Shown: one piece after another, positions 45,491 to 58,150 of the stretch
Numbering within the stretch: the stretch's first letter is position 1
Layout: each line of letters opens with the position of its first letter
Assembly (NCBI RefSeq): GCF_000471905.2
Contig: NW_006496477.1
Location: forward strand, 413,156-477,155
Length of the DNA stretch: 64,000 bases
Direction: 5' to 3'
DNA from: Amborella trichopoda
Lineage: Eukaryota; Streptophyta; Magnoliopsida; Amborellales; Amborellaceae
Notes under the pieces: model-generated
Database searches by the model: none
What the model was told of the DNA's origin: nothing
The model's input: only the letters and a program-made list of their open reading frames with translations
Made by a program: the position numbers and the translations under genes

Positions 45491-46620
45491 GCCAGTTGTT
45501 GTACTTGCTAGTCGGGCCTAGATCTACCTCGCTCTAGCTCCCTCAAGGACTCGAGTTCGATTGACCCCATCTCGAACAACCATGTGACGTCGCGGGGGTG
45601 TGAGCGGCTCGTGTGTCATGTGCAGATAGGTATGTCTAACTATGAGAGGAATTTAAAGCGATGAAGAGATGGACACAAGCACCTACGTCACCACGGCTTG
45701 AGTTCATGGGATGCTATTGCCCTCTTAGATCAATGAACGAATGTCCTCCGGCTGTCTAGCAGCACGGTTTGAATTCGAAACCTTCTCTAAACTCAACACC
45801 TCACCTGGACTTCCACTTGAAAACTGCTAATGAAATCCAAATAGAATATACTCCTCTTTGATGTACTTTTAGAGTAAATGGCTCTAGTTTTGGGGGTAGA
45901 GATGCTTAAAGAAATAAGAAAGAGAGGTAAGAATGATGATAAGAATGGGTGAACGAGAAAGTTTAAAAATGATGAGAAGAAGAAAATGAAGATGACAAAG
46001 AAAACAAACAAAATAAGTGAAGAGATGACCCAAATAAAATTGGACAGTCTCCCGACGTAACCTCTCATAAGAGATATTACCAGAGACAAGAAAAAACACC
46101 TGGCTTGAAGTCTTGGTAACCAAAGGGTTTGGAAAGTGGAGTTATATGAGTGAATCTACAACTATGTCACTAAACCAAAGAGCCCTTTAAAAGTGATCAA
46201 GGAAGAGAAAAAGAGAGAATGAGAAAAGGAGATGAAAGTCCTTCACAACCCAAACACTGTGTGACTCGATGATTAAAATAGTGAAAGGGTCCGAACTCTA
46301 AAGAAAGTTGACTCATGATGACCCCAACCCGAGTGACCGAGTGTAATAGAATCAGTATCTCTTATGTCCCGACTTTACTATACGAGCAGATGGTTAGAGT
46401 AGCAATTCGAGAGTTAGAACCCTAGGGCATTATCTCAGAACGACCTCAAATGAAGAATTGACTTAGAGGGACAAAGGAGTGTTTTAGGTGAGATGAATGG
46501 AGTCAAAGGATCATGGACCCACCTATAGTTCGGGTCTAGACCCTAAGGGAAGATGAATGGGTAGAGGCGGTAGGGCGGATGGAAAGATGAGAGAGGAGCA
46601 TATAGAGGTTAGACGAGAGA
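45491..46620. other. Gene-free stretch
   Basis: No recognised domain or repeat, except that its left end continues the retrotransposon remnant. Frames near 45800-46120 are Phe/Leu-rich chance frames. Confidence 0.4.
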
Positions 46621-47205
46621 TGTGTATAGAGATGTTAAAAGAGAGAGAGAGAGAGAGAGAGAGGCAAAGTAGGGTGTTTAAGAGGGGCAGATATGGTAGA
46701 TGGAGAGAGAGAGAGAGGTGGATAGGGGTGTTTAAGAGAGGGGCGGATATGGTAGATGCAGAGAGAGAGCGGGTAGGGTAGTTGGAGAGAGAGAGAGTGG
46801 ATAAGCATGAACGGAGAGAGAATGAGAGAGAAAAGAGAGTGAAAGAAAGGAAAAGAGAGGAGGAGGAATCGGGCGAGAGGAAAAGGAATCGGGCCAGCCG
46901 TAGGTGCAGGTCTGTGACTTCCTGGACGAGAGAAAGAGGGAGTAAGCAAAGAGAGAGAGATAAAGAAAGAAAAAAGGGGGTGCTCGGACCCGACCTGGGT
47001 CTGAGTGAGAGAGAGAAAGAGAGGGAGAGAGAGAAAGAGAGGAGAGAGAATGAGAGAGAGAAAGAGAGGAGAGAGAATGAGAGAAGAAGGAGAAGAGAGA
47101 GAGAGAAGAGAGAGAGAGAGGAAGAAGAAGAAGAAAGAGAGAGAGAGAGAAGAGAGAGAAGAGAGAGAAGAGAGAAAGAGAGAGGAGAAAGAGTGGACTT
47201 AGAAC
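46620..47205. repeat. GA-rich low-complexity tract
   Basis: Nearly 600 bases dominated by GA/GAGAAG on the plus strand, giving long artificial Arg/Glu and Ser/Leu frames on both strands. Confidence 0.9.
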
Positions 47206-48990
47206 GGGCTTGAGCTTTGGTGCACCTCCATCGGTCCCTTTGTATGCACATGAGAGAGAAAGACATCTTGGTCTTGATAGGTCAAGACAAGGGTCCACGG
47301 CTTAGGTGTATGGTTTGGGTAAGTTAGGTTGAGGTGTGGTGTATGGAGACTAGGGTATATGGTATAGGGTAAGGTATAGGATAACTTAGGATAAGCTAAG
47401 TTATATGATGAACTATGGTGTATGGTGTAGGCTATGGTGTAAGCAAGCTAAGGTAGGGTGTAAGGTGTATGGGATAGGGTTGGGAGCTAGGAGTTATAAG
47501 GTGTATGAAAGATAGGAATCCTAGGGAGTATGGGGTTGGGAGTTGGAAATCCTAAGGTAAATGGAATTTTGGGGTTCTAGGAAGTGTAGATGTTTGAACA
47601 CATTTTTCAGCACCTTGGGTCCCCAATGTGGAATAAAAAAGAAGCCGGTCAATAAATCCCTGACATATAGTGTAACTTTTGACAATCTCAGAATGGGTTA
47701 GAATCTTCTTAAGGACATCAAAAGGTCACTTGCCAAGTTTCGTCGCAATCCGCCATGTCTAAGGCAGTGTAGACAAAAAAACAATTTCAAAAAAATCAGC
47801 CTCTAGCACCTTGAAACGGACGCCATAACTAAAACTCTATTTTCGGTGCGTCAAATAGCTGCGAGAACACTACCATTGGATCTGACACGGTTAAAAACCC
47901 CTAGGGGTCAAGTTTCGACTTAAATGGATGTTCCAAGCCAAAGTTATGGGTGAAACATTAAAAAGAGGTAGGACGCATGCTATTATCGTGCGGCCTCCTT
48001 GCACCAATCTCCATTAAATAAGACTGGTTTGTATAGTCACGAGCAGCAACTTTAGAGGTTCATATCTCACTCGTTAGGAGTCGGATCGTGTTCGTCTCGT
48101 TAAGATGAGCGTTTTGATATGTGGCACGCCCCGTAATGATGCTCGAGCAGGGAGAAAAACTAGAGAGCGTTGAAGATTCATGAAGACAGTTGCAGAAAAA
48201 TTAGCAGTAATACGATCCACTCGAGCAGCCATATCACGATGCTCGCGGACCCAATCAACGCGAAACCAATTGCATCATATACGTAAGGCCCGAGGCTATG
48301 TCTAGTCCAAACCCTGTGTATAATGAACGGTTGGATTCGGCACACGAAGGCATCAAAGTTGCTGCAGATTCTAGCCACCGAATTTTAAGATTCAGCCAAA
48401 AACCTAAGACGACGAAATCTTCGTCCGAGCACGAAATTAAGCTGCGTTTGTTGCAACTCGATCGTGACGGCATGCTCAGTGCAATTCAGCGAAGAAATCA
48501 AAGAAAAACATTAAGAAACAAGCACAATATTGATAAGAAGTTTTCAATATTCATACAAATTTTAAGTCACATGATCGTGGTCTAAAAACGCGATTCGTGA
48601 TTAGAAGTTGGTATCAAATCGATCGTCATGCCGAGCTCAATGAGAAAGTAATCATCTTTCGACCAAACAGGCGACGGAGCAAACCCGAATCATCAATGGA
48701 AGATCACGCACGTTCTAGGGCAGCAACAGGGACTGTTTGAAAATTTCGTGTATTGTTGAGCAGGTGCAAAACCGTTAGTTTACACTCATTTTTAGATATT
48801 TTTTAATTCAAATAAATTGTAATTATCATAAATTATAGTTAATTTTGATCAATCCACCCATGTTTGGGTAAAAGTCTATATATATCACGTGATATCATTG
48901 TATAAAGACTGCACTTTGTTTAATAAAATTTTGATCTTTCTTTATTATTGGGACACATTTATTGAGAGAGAAAAAAGAAATTAGCCAATA
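47206..48990. other. Gene-free stretch, cryptically simple then CpG-containing
   Basis: 47290-47580 is built on GGTGTATGG/TAGGGTA words. 47600-48800 is complex, richer in CG dinucleotides than the surroundings, and has a poly-A-signal-like end near 48900 (TTTAATAAAATTTTG) preceded by TATAAAGACTGC. It looks like LTR or leader sequence of a retrotransposon, but there is no partner copy in the window to prove it. Confidence 0.35.
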
Positions 48991-50350
48991 CACCTTAGCT
49001 TAAGGTAACCTTCTTTCTCTCTCTTCTCCCTTATCCCCCCCTCTTTTCTCTCTTCTCACTTGCTCTTTCTTTTCTCTCTTTTCTCTCTTTTTTTCTCTTT
49101 CATCTTTGTTTTTTTCTCTCTCTTCTCTCTTCTCTTTCTCATTCTTTCTCTTTTTCTCTCCTCTCTCCTCTTTCTCCATCTTTGTCTCTCTTGTTTCATG
49201 AATGGCGGAAACCATCGCAGTCCGTGTTTCACTTTCTCATTCTCTTCTTCTCTCTTTCTTTCCCCGTTGTCCCTAATGACCACCCTTCCCATCTCTCGCC
49301 TTGCGGTCCCGCATGACCATCATCCATCCCCTTTCTTTTTATTTAGCTTCCGACCTTTTTCCCACGCGATCACTTTTTCCCAAAACTTTTCTTCCCATCG
49401 CCGTGTGTGCAACCAACCCAGCGTCTGTGCAACCACCTTACCGCAGCTTATGCAATCCACCCTATCGTGGCCTGTGACCAAGTCTGCTGCACTCACCTCC
49501 TTCCCATTCAGCTGCCCCTCAGCCCTCTCTACCATCTTCTCTATCCATTCTCCTCTTCCAACCAGCAACCCATCGTCTCCCTTTCTTCTCAGTTATCCTG
49601 CTCTCTCCCTGTTATCGTCTCCCATCCTTTGCAATTCCCATTCCTCATTTTTGCCGCCTCCACTACCTTCATACCTCTGCTGAGCACGACCTCCATTGCC
49701 AAGCCCTCCCGGCCGTGACCTTCGCCGCTGAGCAACTCCACAGTCGTGTGCCTCTACTCCATCACAACCCACCACCAAACAACTTTTTCCACTATCTTTC
49801 ACCGTCACTGCTCTGCTCTCAAGCATCTCACTGCCACCGGCCATTGCTTTCTCTCTAATCCTCTGCTGTACACGTAGTCCCCCCTCTGCTCTCAGCCACC
49901 TCCAACTCCTTTCATCACTAGAACCAGGTGGCGACTTGAGCCACCACCTCTCTTGCCCGCCACCACCTCTCTTGCCCACCACCTTCAACTCTCTCACCTC
50001 AATTTCCTCCACCCAGCTGCGTCCAACTCCATCTCCGCCACACTGCTCCACCCATCTACAACCACTCGCCCACCTTTTCTTTGCTTCCTGCAACCATGCT
50101 CCAATCTTGCTAAGCCATCTCCGCCTCTTTCGGTCTCCAACCCCACTCGATCATCTTTCCATTTCCTTCTCTGCAAATTTCCGTTTTCTCCCTCTCTGTA
50201 AAAACCCACAAACAAAACGCCCGCTGTTCTATTTTTCGTTTTCGTCTTTTTCTTTTCGTTTTAAGTTTTCGTTGATTTCGTCCACCTCTCTTCACTTCAC
50301 CCAACCTCAAGTCCCCTTCTTTCTCTTAAACAACCTTTACCCTTTTAACT
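48991..50350. repeat. CT-rich low-complexity region
   Basis: Pyrimidine-rich throughout, densest at 49010-49190. The Pro/Ser/His-rich middle part (49930-50050) has CCACCACCTCTCTTGCCC repeated twice. Long frames here are compositional. Confidence 0.7.
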
Positions 50351-50850
50351 CTCTCTCTCTCTCTTTCTAAACTAAATTTATTCCTTTTTCTCTTATCCAA
50401 TGTTATCCTCTTCTATTCACGTAATACCTAAACAATCCAATAACAAGCCCTTCCCTTTTTCTTTATTCCTCATTTTACCCTTAGCTTATTTCATGCTATT
50501 TGCTTTTATTCCACTCCATTTTATGTTCGCCCACTTTATTTTTATTTACCTCATTCATTTTAATTTATTTTCCCTTAATCCATCCTATTTTATTTCACTT
50601 ATTTTATCCCACCATACCTTACTCTATTTCACTCATTTATTTTATTATCTCATCTTATTTTAGTTTCATCCATCCTTTTTATTTTTGTTTTACTTAACTC
50701 CATTTCATTTTTAATTCATCCTTTACCCATCCTATTTTTATTTTTTTTTAATTCCATTTTCTAATGTTATTTTATTTTAATTCACCTCTTTTATTTTCCT
50801 TTCATCTCATTTCCCATCATTTTTATTTCCACTTTTGTCTCTTTTAAAAG
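50351..50850. repeat. T-rich cryptic simple sequence
   Basis: Repeated CATCCTATTTTATTT-like words without a strict period. Confidence 0.75.
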
Positions 50851-50929
50851 ACTTAGCAAGAGTTGAGCTAGTCTTCACTCCCTCTCTTTCTCTTCTTCGC
50901 TTATTTGACCAGAGGGCAGGTTGAATCTT

Positions 50930-51235
50930 GTATTGTCATGGTAGTCTTGTCGTTGAGTAGTATTGCTGCCGTGTCGGTTTGAGCTACCGTGCCCGTCTTG
51001 TTGCCACATCAGACTAACCATCATCAGTGTTAGTTCTGTTGCCGAGCAGTATTGCCGCCGTGCCAATTTGAGTTATCGTGCTCGTCTTGCTACCACGTCA
51101 GACTCGCCATCGTACCAATCTGGTTGGTGTTGGTTATATCGTCGAGTAGTATTGCCGCCATGCCGGTCTGAGTTACCGTGCCCATCTTGCTACCACGTCA
51201 AATCAGTCACTGTACTGGTCTAGCCATTATGTCAG
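50930..51235. repeat. Minisatellite, ~89-100-bp period, three units
   Basis: GAGTAGTATTGCCGCC… followed by GAGTTACCGTGCCCGTCTTG and CTACCACGTCAGAC; starts 50955, 51044 and 51144. Confidence 0.85.
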
Positions 51236-51321
51236 TCTAGCCGCCCGGTCAAATTTCTTCTCTCACTTTCACTTCGCCCTGTAACAAGGTGGGGACCTAT
51301 TCCCACTTGTCTTTCCTTTTA

Positions 51322-51343
51322 ATGTGTGTGTGTGTGTGTGTGT
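51322..51343. repeat. (TG)n microsatellite
   Basis: Eleven TG units. Confidence 0.97.
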
Positions 51344-53534
51344 TTGTAAGAAAGGAGAAACAGGTCAAGGGAGGCGGTTCCAAACCAGCCACAGGCCAGG
51401 GGGCATTCCAATGTGATCTAAGAGGGCGCCCACGCAAGCCAATCCGAGCGTGTCACGGACCTATATGAGGTAAGTCCCGCCTCACGACCCTAATTCTTCT
51501 CTCACCGGTTGGTACTCCTACCCACGTCTTCTTTATGTGGTTTTCAAGAGAGCGATCTCAGGTTCCGAGTCCATCTCGAACCCGGAACCACTCCACCAAG
51601 TTAACTTGACCTGGAGGGCGAGATCGAGGCACTTAACCATAGGGATCTAGGGTATTTTCTGTCTCTAGGAAATGTTTCTCTCTCCTCTCATCTTGAATCT
51701 TGAACTTGAAAGCAAAGTAAACGAACAAGCTAACAATTCAAGAATTTCACTATAAAATGCTCAAGTATTTAAGAAAATTCAAGACAATTCCCAGAGTTCT
51801 ATTACAATTGACTTAGATTCCTTATATAGAGCAACCACTAAACAAGGGTTGAAAATTGTAAAAAAAAACACCCAAATATGTAAAAAAAAAAAACACATTT
51901 TATGAATTAAAATATTAATCTCATTTTTGAACTAAATGACCAAAATACCCCTAGACACTTTTCAACAAATGATAAAACCATCCCTTCGTGAGGAGCTTCT
52001 TGCCATTGCTAGGCCTTGGGAGCTTTTTCAGATGCTTACGGTCCTCGTAGAGTCGATGCTTGAACTATTGCACACATTTTGATAATCTTTGATCCTCATG
52101 AAACGGATTTTTATGGAAGAACCCAAAATCCAACCAAGTCCATAAACTTTGTGAATCTTCGACCACCAATCTAGCACGATCTATGATGTTCCAAACATTC
52201 ATTTTGATCACAAATTAAAGAGGACACTATCGCGATCATTTTGTGATAAATTTCGGCTATTTTGGTCTCCGTTTGTGATCTCCAATTTTGGAAATTCGTC
52301 GGAAAATGGGATTATGGAAAACAAAAAAGTAGTCCATTTTCGACCTTAAACTTTGTGTCATCCGACCTCTGATAATATATAAAAATTATATCAAATTGTA
52401 GTTCTTCAAAGCACGGGCGTAACAGACCCATACTTGTGACGATCCGACATCGAGATATTCATGTATGACCTCTCAAAGGATTGGATGTTCTTCTTTATAA
52501 AATTTGAATTTTCATGTTTCGAGTCCATCTTTTGTCCAGAAATTCTCTCATTTCGGGCTATGTCAGGATGCGTGCCATATGTCAAAATGAGCGAGTCGTC
52601 GAGATCTAGCTTGTGTCTGAATTTGAGCGTAATTAGACTCAAAACGAGCGAGTTATGAGCATTTGAAAACCATCCCAAATGAGAAAACACAGTTTCCATA
52701 AATAGAAACTAGTGTAGAACCCACATTTTTATGGTAAGTTGGGCCTAGAATTGTCTTGGAGGATCCCATTGAGCTGAAATTTAGTAGCTGGGGGTTTCTC
52801 GAAGTTTCGGATCCAATGGAGACCCAAAAAATAGGGCTATAGTAATAGGGTCTATTTTTAGCATGATAGAACTTGGCTTGAAAACCAAGTTTCGTCCTGA
52901 TCTTATCAAAACTTGTCAGAATGTGACGAAACTTTGTGGGTATCATTAGGGTATCCAAAACTAACATCTCATGCAATTTGAAGGCATTCTGACACTTCTC
53001 CAAAGGTTGCACAATTTTAAGCTTATTGTTACAGTGTTCCCGTGGTCCGGAGATGTCTTGGGCACCGACGGAACCAGGTTAGTACATGCTCTCTCCTTAT
53101 TCACCCCGGGGATACAAGTACATAAAAAATGATGTATAACAACTTTCCTCGCTGAATGCTACTCTTCGAGAGAAGCGAGAAGTGTAATATTCAAAACAAA
53201 AAACTCGACGAAGTTCATCTTTCAAATCCTTACTAAAATGCTTTTATTCTCTCTCAACAATATTTTTCTTCTTGATCATCGCTATCAACACGATCCTTAA
53301 GGGGAAGACCATTCCAAGCTTCTTCCTTGAGGGATGACCGAAGGAAGAGAGCTTAATTGGGGGCCTTTTACGGGCTTGATGAACCAATACTGCTAGAATC
53401 CATTTTTTAGGGGAGTATGCTGACCGGGTGCGTTGTGGAACAACTTACTTTCCCAACTGAACAATACTTCCTAATGAGCCAACTAGTGGGTGCCTTTGGG
53501 GCTTGATCTCAATCTAGTGGTTTTTTTTGTTCCA
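51344..53534. other. Gene-free stretch
   Basis: Complex, non-coding, probably old retrotransposon DNA. It contains one copy of AAATGACCAAAATACCCCTA (about 51941) also seen in the hairpin at 39441. No domain found. Confidence 0.4.
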
Positions 53535-53870
53535 ACAACTGAGGGCCTTGCTTAAGGGCTTCCTTCCCAATATTATCAGAATCCAGATGTGTTTGGGAGT
53601 CGGGGGGCCTTGCTTAAAGACTTCTTTCCCAATCCATCAAAGTTTTCTTTGAAAGGCTAGTGGCGGGGGGGCTTGCTTAAGGGCTTCCTTCCCCTTTATA
53701 CTGAACCTTTGATCTTTTCTTGAAAGGCTAGTGGCCAAAGGCTTGCTTAAGGGGGTCCTTTCCTTTTTACACTGAACCTTTGATATTTTCTTGAAAGGCG
53801 AGCGGCAGGGGGCCTTTTAATGGTTTCCTTCCCCTTTTACACTGAACCTTTGGTCGGTCTATATTGGTTT
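53535..53870. repeat. Minisatellite, 62-72-bp period, five units
   Basis: GGCTTGCTTAAGGGCTTCC, then TTCCCCTTTTACACTGAACC and TTTGATCTTTTCTTGAAAGG; CTTGCTTAA at 53547, 53609, 53672 and 53742, and the diverged CTTTTAA at 53814. Confidence 0.85.
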
Positions 53871-54399
53871 TGGATAGACAATCGAGGAGGGCCATTAATG
53901 GGGCATATGAACTGCTTCACCAGGACTTGGACTGATGGCACGGGGGGTGTCTCTTTGGGGGCTTACATCCAATATACCGGGCTTAGTCAGGGGCTCTTTG
54001 GTGGCTATTCTGAAAGTCTAAACCTATCAGCAATGTGAGCCTTAGCAAGATGGTTACCGTTGGAACCAGGGTATCGATCTGGGCTAGGCAATCAATTTCC
54101 TGATAAAAACTTCTATCTCGAATTGTCGACGTGCTCTTCCTAGTTTTTGTTGACGACTTGGATTGGAGAATCTCTTCAATGAATGGCGGTTACAAAATAT
54201 CGGGACCCTCCTTTAGACATAATAGGCGCAAGGCCCTATACGTCAATATGAACAAGGTAGCTCATAGAAGATGAAATGAAAGTACTTCGAGAAAAAGGTA
54301 AAGCATGAGATTTAGCAAATTTACAAGTTATAGAATGTTGGACATTAATAAAAAATTTATTTCTAACAGTACCAAGCATATTGTGGGAAAATAAGGACT

Positions 54400-54845
54400 A
54401 TAAATGAGAACCACAGATGTGACCAAGACATTGATGCCATAGAGATGCATCATCAATAGTAGAAACAACATTGACAAAAGAGGTGGGCATATGCAGACGT
54501 TCCAAGTACTACAAATTTCCAAATTTACACCCAGACCCAATCAATTGTCCTGACTGTCGATCCGAAATATAGCAACAAGATGGAGAAAAAACAACATTAC
54601 AGTTCGAACAGGTAATCTGAGCGACAGATAATAAATTCATGGTAAGTGAGGGAACATGGTAAACATCAGAAACCCTTAATTTATTAAAAGGGACAGAAGT
54701 AAGAGATATAGAGCCCATTTTTTAAAATTTCATAGTGACTTCATCAGCAGTATAGATAGTATAAAAAAAAGACTTGTAATAAACTAGGATTGACTCATTG
54801 GAGGTCATATGATGAGAGGCTCTTGAGTCGATCAGCCAAGAGGTA
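54400..54845 (-). pseudogene. Copia protease site and gag-pre-integrase domain
   Basis: SWLIDSRASHHMT carries the retroviral-type aspartic protease triad Asp-Ser-Arg where Asp-Ser/Thr-Gly is required, so the protease would be inactive. Then VSDVYHVPSLTMNLLSVAQI, TCSNCNVVFSP and RQSGQLIGSGCKFG, and (about 54440) SLWHQCLGH, the gag-pre-integrase pattern. Confidence 0.8.
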
Positions 54846-54859
54846 GAAACAAAGTTACT

Positions 54860-55812
54860 TGAGAAAGATGGCATGGTTTAGAGGCAAGATGTGATAGGGA
54901 AAGCATAGACTGCACTTGTTCAAGTGTAAATGTCACAGTTAGTGAAATAGGAGTAGGACTGTGATATCTAGTTTGAGTTGAAGGGTACTTGATCAATGGT
55001 TGACTTGTACTAGCAACAACAGCGAAGATGTGTTTCTTCTTTGGGCATGTGTACTTGATGTGTCCCAGTTCTTTACAATAATTATATATGACAGATGACA
55101 TGTTCTTGTGAGGGACATAGTACGAATTACGCTGATGTCGTTTATGCACATTTAATCTTTGAGATTAGGCTGTCACAAAAATTGTTTCTCTGTTAAAACC
55201 TGAGTTAAGAGATTTAATCTTGGTTTTCTTCTGCAATTTGCTCAGAAAGAGCTTGATTCAGGGTGGGGAGAGAGCTTATGTGGACAGGTCATTTCTGACA
55301 CTTTCAAACTCTAGACGGATTGCTAGGACCATCTTGAAATTCCTCTAAAGATTTGGCAATTATTTATGTGTTAGGACCATCTTCAATCGTAAGTTCCATG
55401 AGTGCTAGAGCATCCCAACGCGTCTTTGTGGAAGAGTAAAAGTCCTAATTGGACTGCTCTCCCTGTCTAAGGGAGCGAAAGTGAAGTTCCTGTACTAACT
55501 AGTACTTTTGTGCCTAATTAGTCTAATTATAAATTTCCTCAAGAAATTTCCTTGCTTCTCAAGCAGTTTTGAAAGTGCTCAGATTGATCCCATATTACTT
55601 TACGATGAACCCATCATCTATATTATAATTTGAGCATTGTTTATGCCCCATTCTTCTATTTTTCCTAGCTCATCAAGTTTCTTTTGAGTCCCATCTATGT
55701 ATATGAGGAGGCCTTTTCCATGAATGATATTCCGCATAAATGAGGCCCAGAAAGTGTAGTTGGTGCCATTGAGTTTAATGGATACAAACTAAAAAGACTC
55801 AAATTTTTCCAT
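54860..55812 (-). pseudogene. Copia gag, broken
   Basis: Begins near the ATG at 55812; KLNGTNYTFWASFMRN and a WGINNAQIII-like block are typical of UBN2-type copia gag. A C-terminal zinc knuckle reads YNYCKELGHIKYTC, with its first cysteine replaced by tyrosine. Several frameshifts and stops between. Confidence 0.75.
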
Positions 55813-55967
55813 TTGAAAGGAAATGTTGGATATTTTTTAGACAAAAGAGAGAGCCTATAAGAAAAATTGAGTTTGTATCCATAGAAAACTACGGGTCCAA
55901 AGAAAATTGTGGTTGAGCAAGGCCCAATGTACTATTATCTAAGAGACAGAAATTTCCTAGAGGGAGG

Positions 55968-56335
55968 AAATTAGGAGAGGAGAGAGAGAGGGGTCGACAC
56001 AGATGTCAGTTGTCATAGGTAGATTGCGGAGACCGAGAGAGTAGAGAGAGGTCCGAGAAAGATCGAGAGAAATCTGAGAGAAAGAGATAGAGAAAACAGA
56101 GAGAGAGTAGAGAAAATAGAGAGATTAAAGAAGTCTGAGAGAGAGTGTGATAGAGTAGAGAGAGATTAGAGAGATCTGAGAGAGAGTAGACAGGGACCGA
56201 GAGAGTAGAGAGGCCAGAGAGAGATCTGAAAGAAAGTAGAGAGAGAGATTACTGATTAAAGATCGAGAGAGTAGATAGAGATTTGAGCGAGGAGATTAGA
56301 GATCTGAGAGACAGTAGAGAGAGCGATTAGAGAGG
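55968..56335. repeat. GA-rich degenerate tandem tract
   Basis: Repeats of GAGAGAGTAGAGAGAGAT and TCTGAGAGA with a loose ~25-30-bp period, ending at the LTR boundary of the next element. Confidence 0.8.
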
Positions 56336-57274
56336 TATCACGACCTCGCCCCCGAACCCCTTCTATTCATGCCAGAGAGCGACAGAGTGCGGGTTCGTGA
56401 TGCAAGGGTAGAGAATACTACTCAGGTCGGAGTGCACTCATCGCTTCATAAAGTCGGAATCAAAGCAAACCACGAAAGAAAACTAAAAACTCCCAACACA
56501 ACATGCAAATACTGATCAAATTAAAACCAAATATATATACATAACTCCAAAGTATTTACAGTGATGTCCAAGGCACCAAAGGCCCAACAATTAAAGTGCA
56601 TAGAATAATTCAAACAAAAACATGGCCCACAACCAACTAACACCCACAATAAAAAAGACTCTTCAACAATTGCGAGTCTTCAACCCTTAAAACGTTCACC
56701 TCAACCGTCCATCCTTGTCCCCCAAACTATCATTCTATATTGGAGAAAGTCAAGGGATGAGCTATAAAGCTCAGTCAGTATATTCAGATGCCATGTATCA
56801 TACTATATCTTGCAAGGTGCGGTGAGTGATTCTTTTCAGAGATAAGTAATAATGATGCAGACATCATGTGAAATGGCAGTTTATCAAATCTTCTCATCAC
56901 AAGTATCATAACAAATCAACATAGCTATAATTTAAACCAATACCACACAGTATAGCAACCTCAACAGATATAAACCAACTCACTCCCTAATTCACCTACT
57001 CCCGACATAGAAGTCCTATTCATCAGGACAAGCCAATTCTCATTGCTTATGACTTCTACCAATCACTCAGGAGGGAAGACAATGACAAGTGGGTGTCCCA
57101 CTTCGTAATGCCTTCACACACGCATACACACAGTCCCTAGCACGCTTTGGGGTTTTGATAGGCATATGCCTTGCAAAACATGGTTCACTTATCACACAGA
57201 AATTTAGGGACCCATCACACACTCTTCCTAACTCCCTTCCTATCATTGCGGAGCAAGGGAAGATGACGGCACCA

Positions 57275-57765
57275 CTTGGTAATGCAATATGCTCAAAGCA
57301 CGCCACGGGATCACAGATCACTTACCACCTCATGGCCATGCAATATACTCAAAGCATGCCAATCAATCACATATCACTGTATGGCCATGCAATATGCTCA
57401 AAGCATGCCAATCAATCACATTTCACAGTATGGCCATGCAATATGCTCAAAGCATGCCAATGAATCAGAATCACATATCATATCATCGTCATGCAATACG
57501 CTCAAAGCATGTCAATGAATCAGAATCACATATTATACCATGGTCATGCAACACGCTGAAAGCATGCCAATGAATCAGAATCACATATCATATCATGATC
57601 ATGCAATATGATCAAAGCATGCCAATGAATCAGAATCACATATCATGTCATGGTCATGCAATACGCTCAAAGCATGCCAATGAATCAGAATTACATATTA
57701 TATCATAGTCATGCAATACGCTCAAAGCATGTCATTAAGTCAGAATCATATATCACATAACTGAC
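57275..57765. repeat. LTR tandem repeat, 49/55-bp units, nine copies
   Basis: GCTCAAAGCATGCCAATGAA, then TCAGAATCACATATCATATC and ATGGTCATGCAATAC; unit anchors at 57291, 57347, 57396, 57445, 57500, 57555, 57610, 57665 and 57720. Confidence 0.92.
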
Positions 57766-58029
57766 CACACAGGTCAGATCACATATCACATGTCACAACG
57801 GCACATGTATCATAACATGCACACATATCATAACAGAGCATGTCTCAAATCTTGTTCACTCATTTTAACATAAGCATGTCTTATTACAACCATGCACATT
57901 TAACATTTCATAAGCATTCACTGTTTTATGGTGATGTCTTATTTCAACCATGCATTGTCAATAATTCATAAGCAATCTTATCAGAGCACAATACGGCCAT
58001 GCATTATGCTCAAAGCATGACGATGAATC

Positions 58030-58150
58030 ACATATCACTTAGCACCTATCACCGGGTTGACCACACAAGTCACATATCACTTAGCACTTATCACATGATT
58101 GACCACACAAGTCACATATCACTTAGCACTTATCACGTCATAAACATATC
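58030..58150. repeat. LTR tandem repeat, 42-bp unit, three copies
   Basis: CACTTAGCACTTATCACATG, then ATTGACCACACAAGTCACAT; anchors 58036, 58078 and 58120. The other LTR has the same block near 63520-63620. Confidence 0.88.

Larger units (their letters stand above)
54120..55812 (-). mobile_element. Ty1/copia retrotransposon 5' coding part (gag, protease, start of integrase), broken
   Basis: Minus-strand order: gag (55812 to about 54860), protease active-site region (about 54845-54800), gag-pre-integrase domain (54718-54400), start of the integrase core (to about 54130). Everything beyond (rest of integrase, reverse transcriptase, RNase H) is missing. Frame breaks occur throughout. No LTR could be proven; ATCCAACA at about 55823 might be an LTR end, but no primer-binding site follows. 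Confidence 0.8.

Noticed and set aside
46523..47298. Frames of 188-247 codons rich in Ser/Leu/Phe or Arg/Glu
   Set aside because: Produced by the GA-rich low-complexity tract; present on both strands and in several frames.
48298..48585. 95-codon plus-strand frame
   Set aside because: No recognisable family, no splice or neighbour support; likely chance within retrotransposon-like DNA.
49060..50370. Several overlapping frames of 140-207 codons in CT-rich DNA
   Set aside because: Compositional: overlapping on both strands, no domain, no codon bias beyond the pyrimidine bias.
57275..57765. Regular 55-bp repeats resembling a CRISPR array
   Set aside because: Units are contiguous with no unique spacers, lie inside a retrotransposon LTR, and this is a plant genome.
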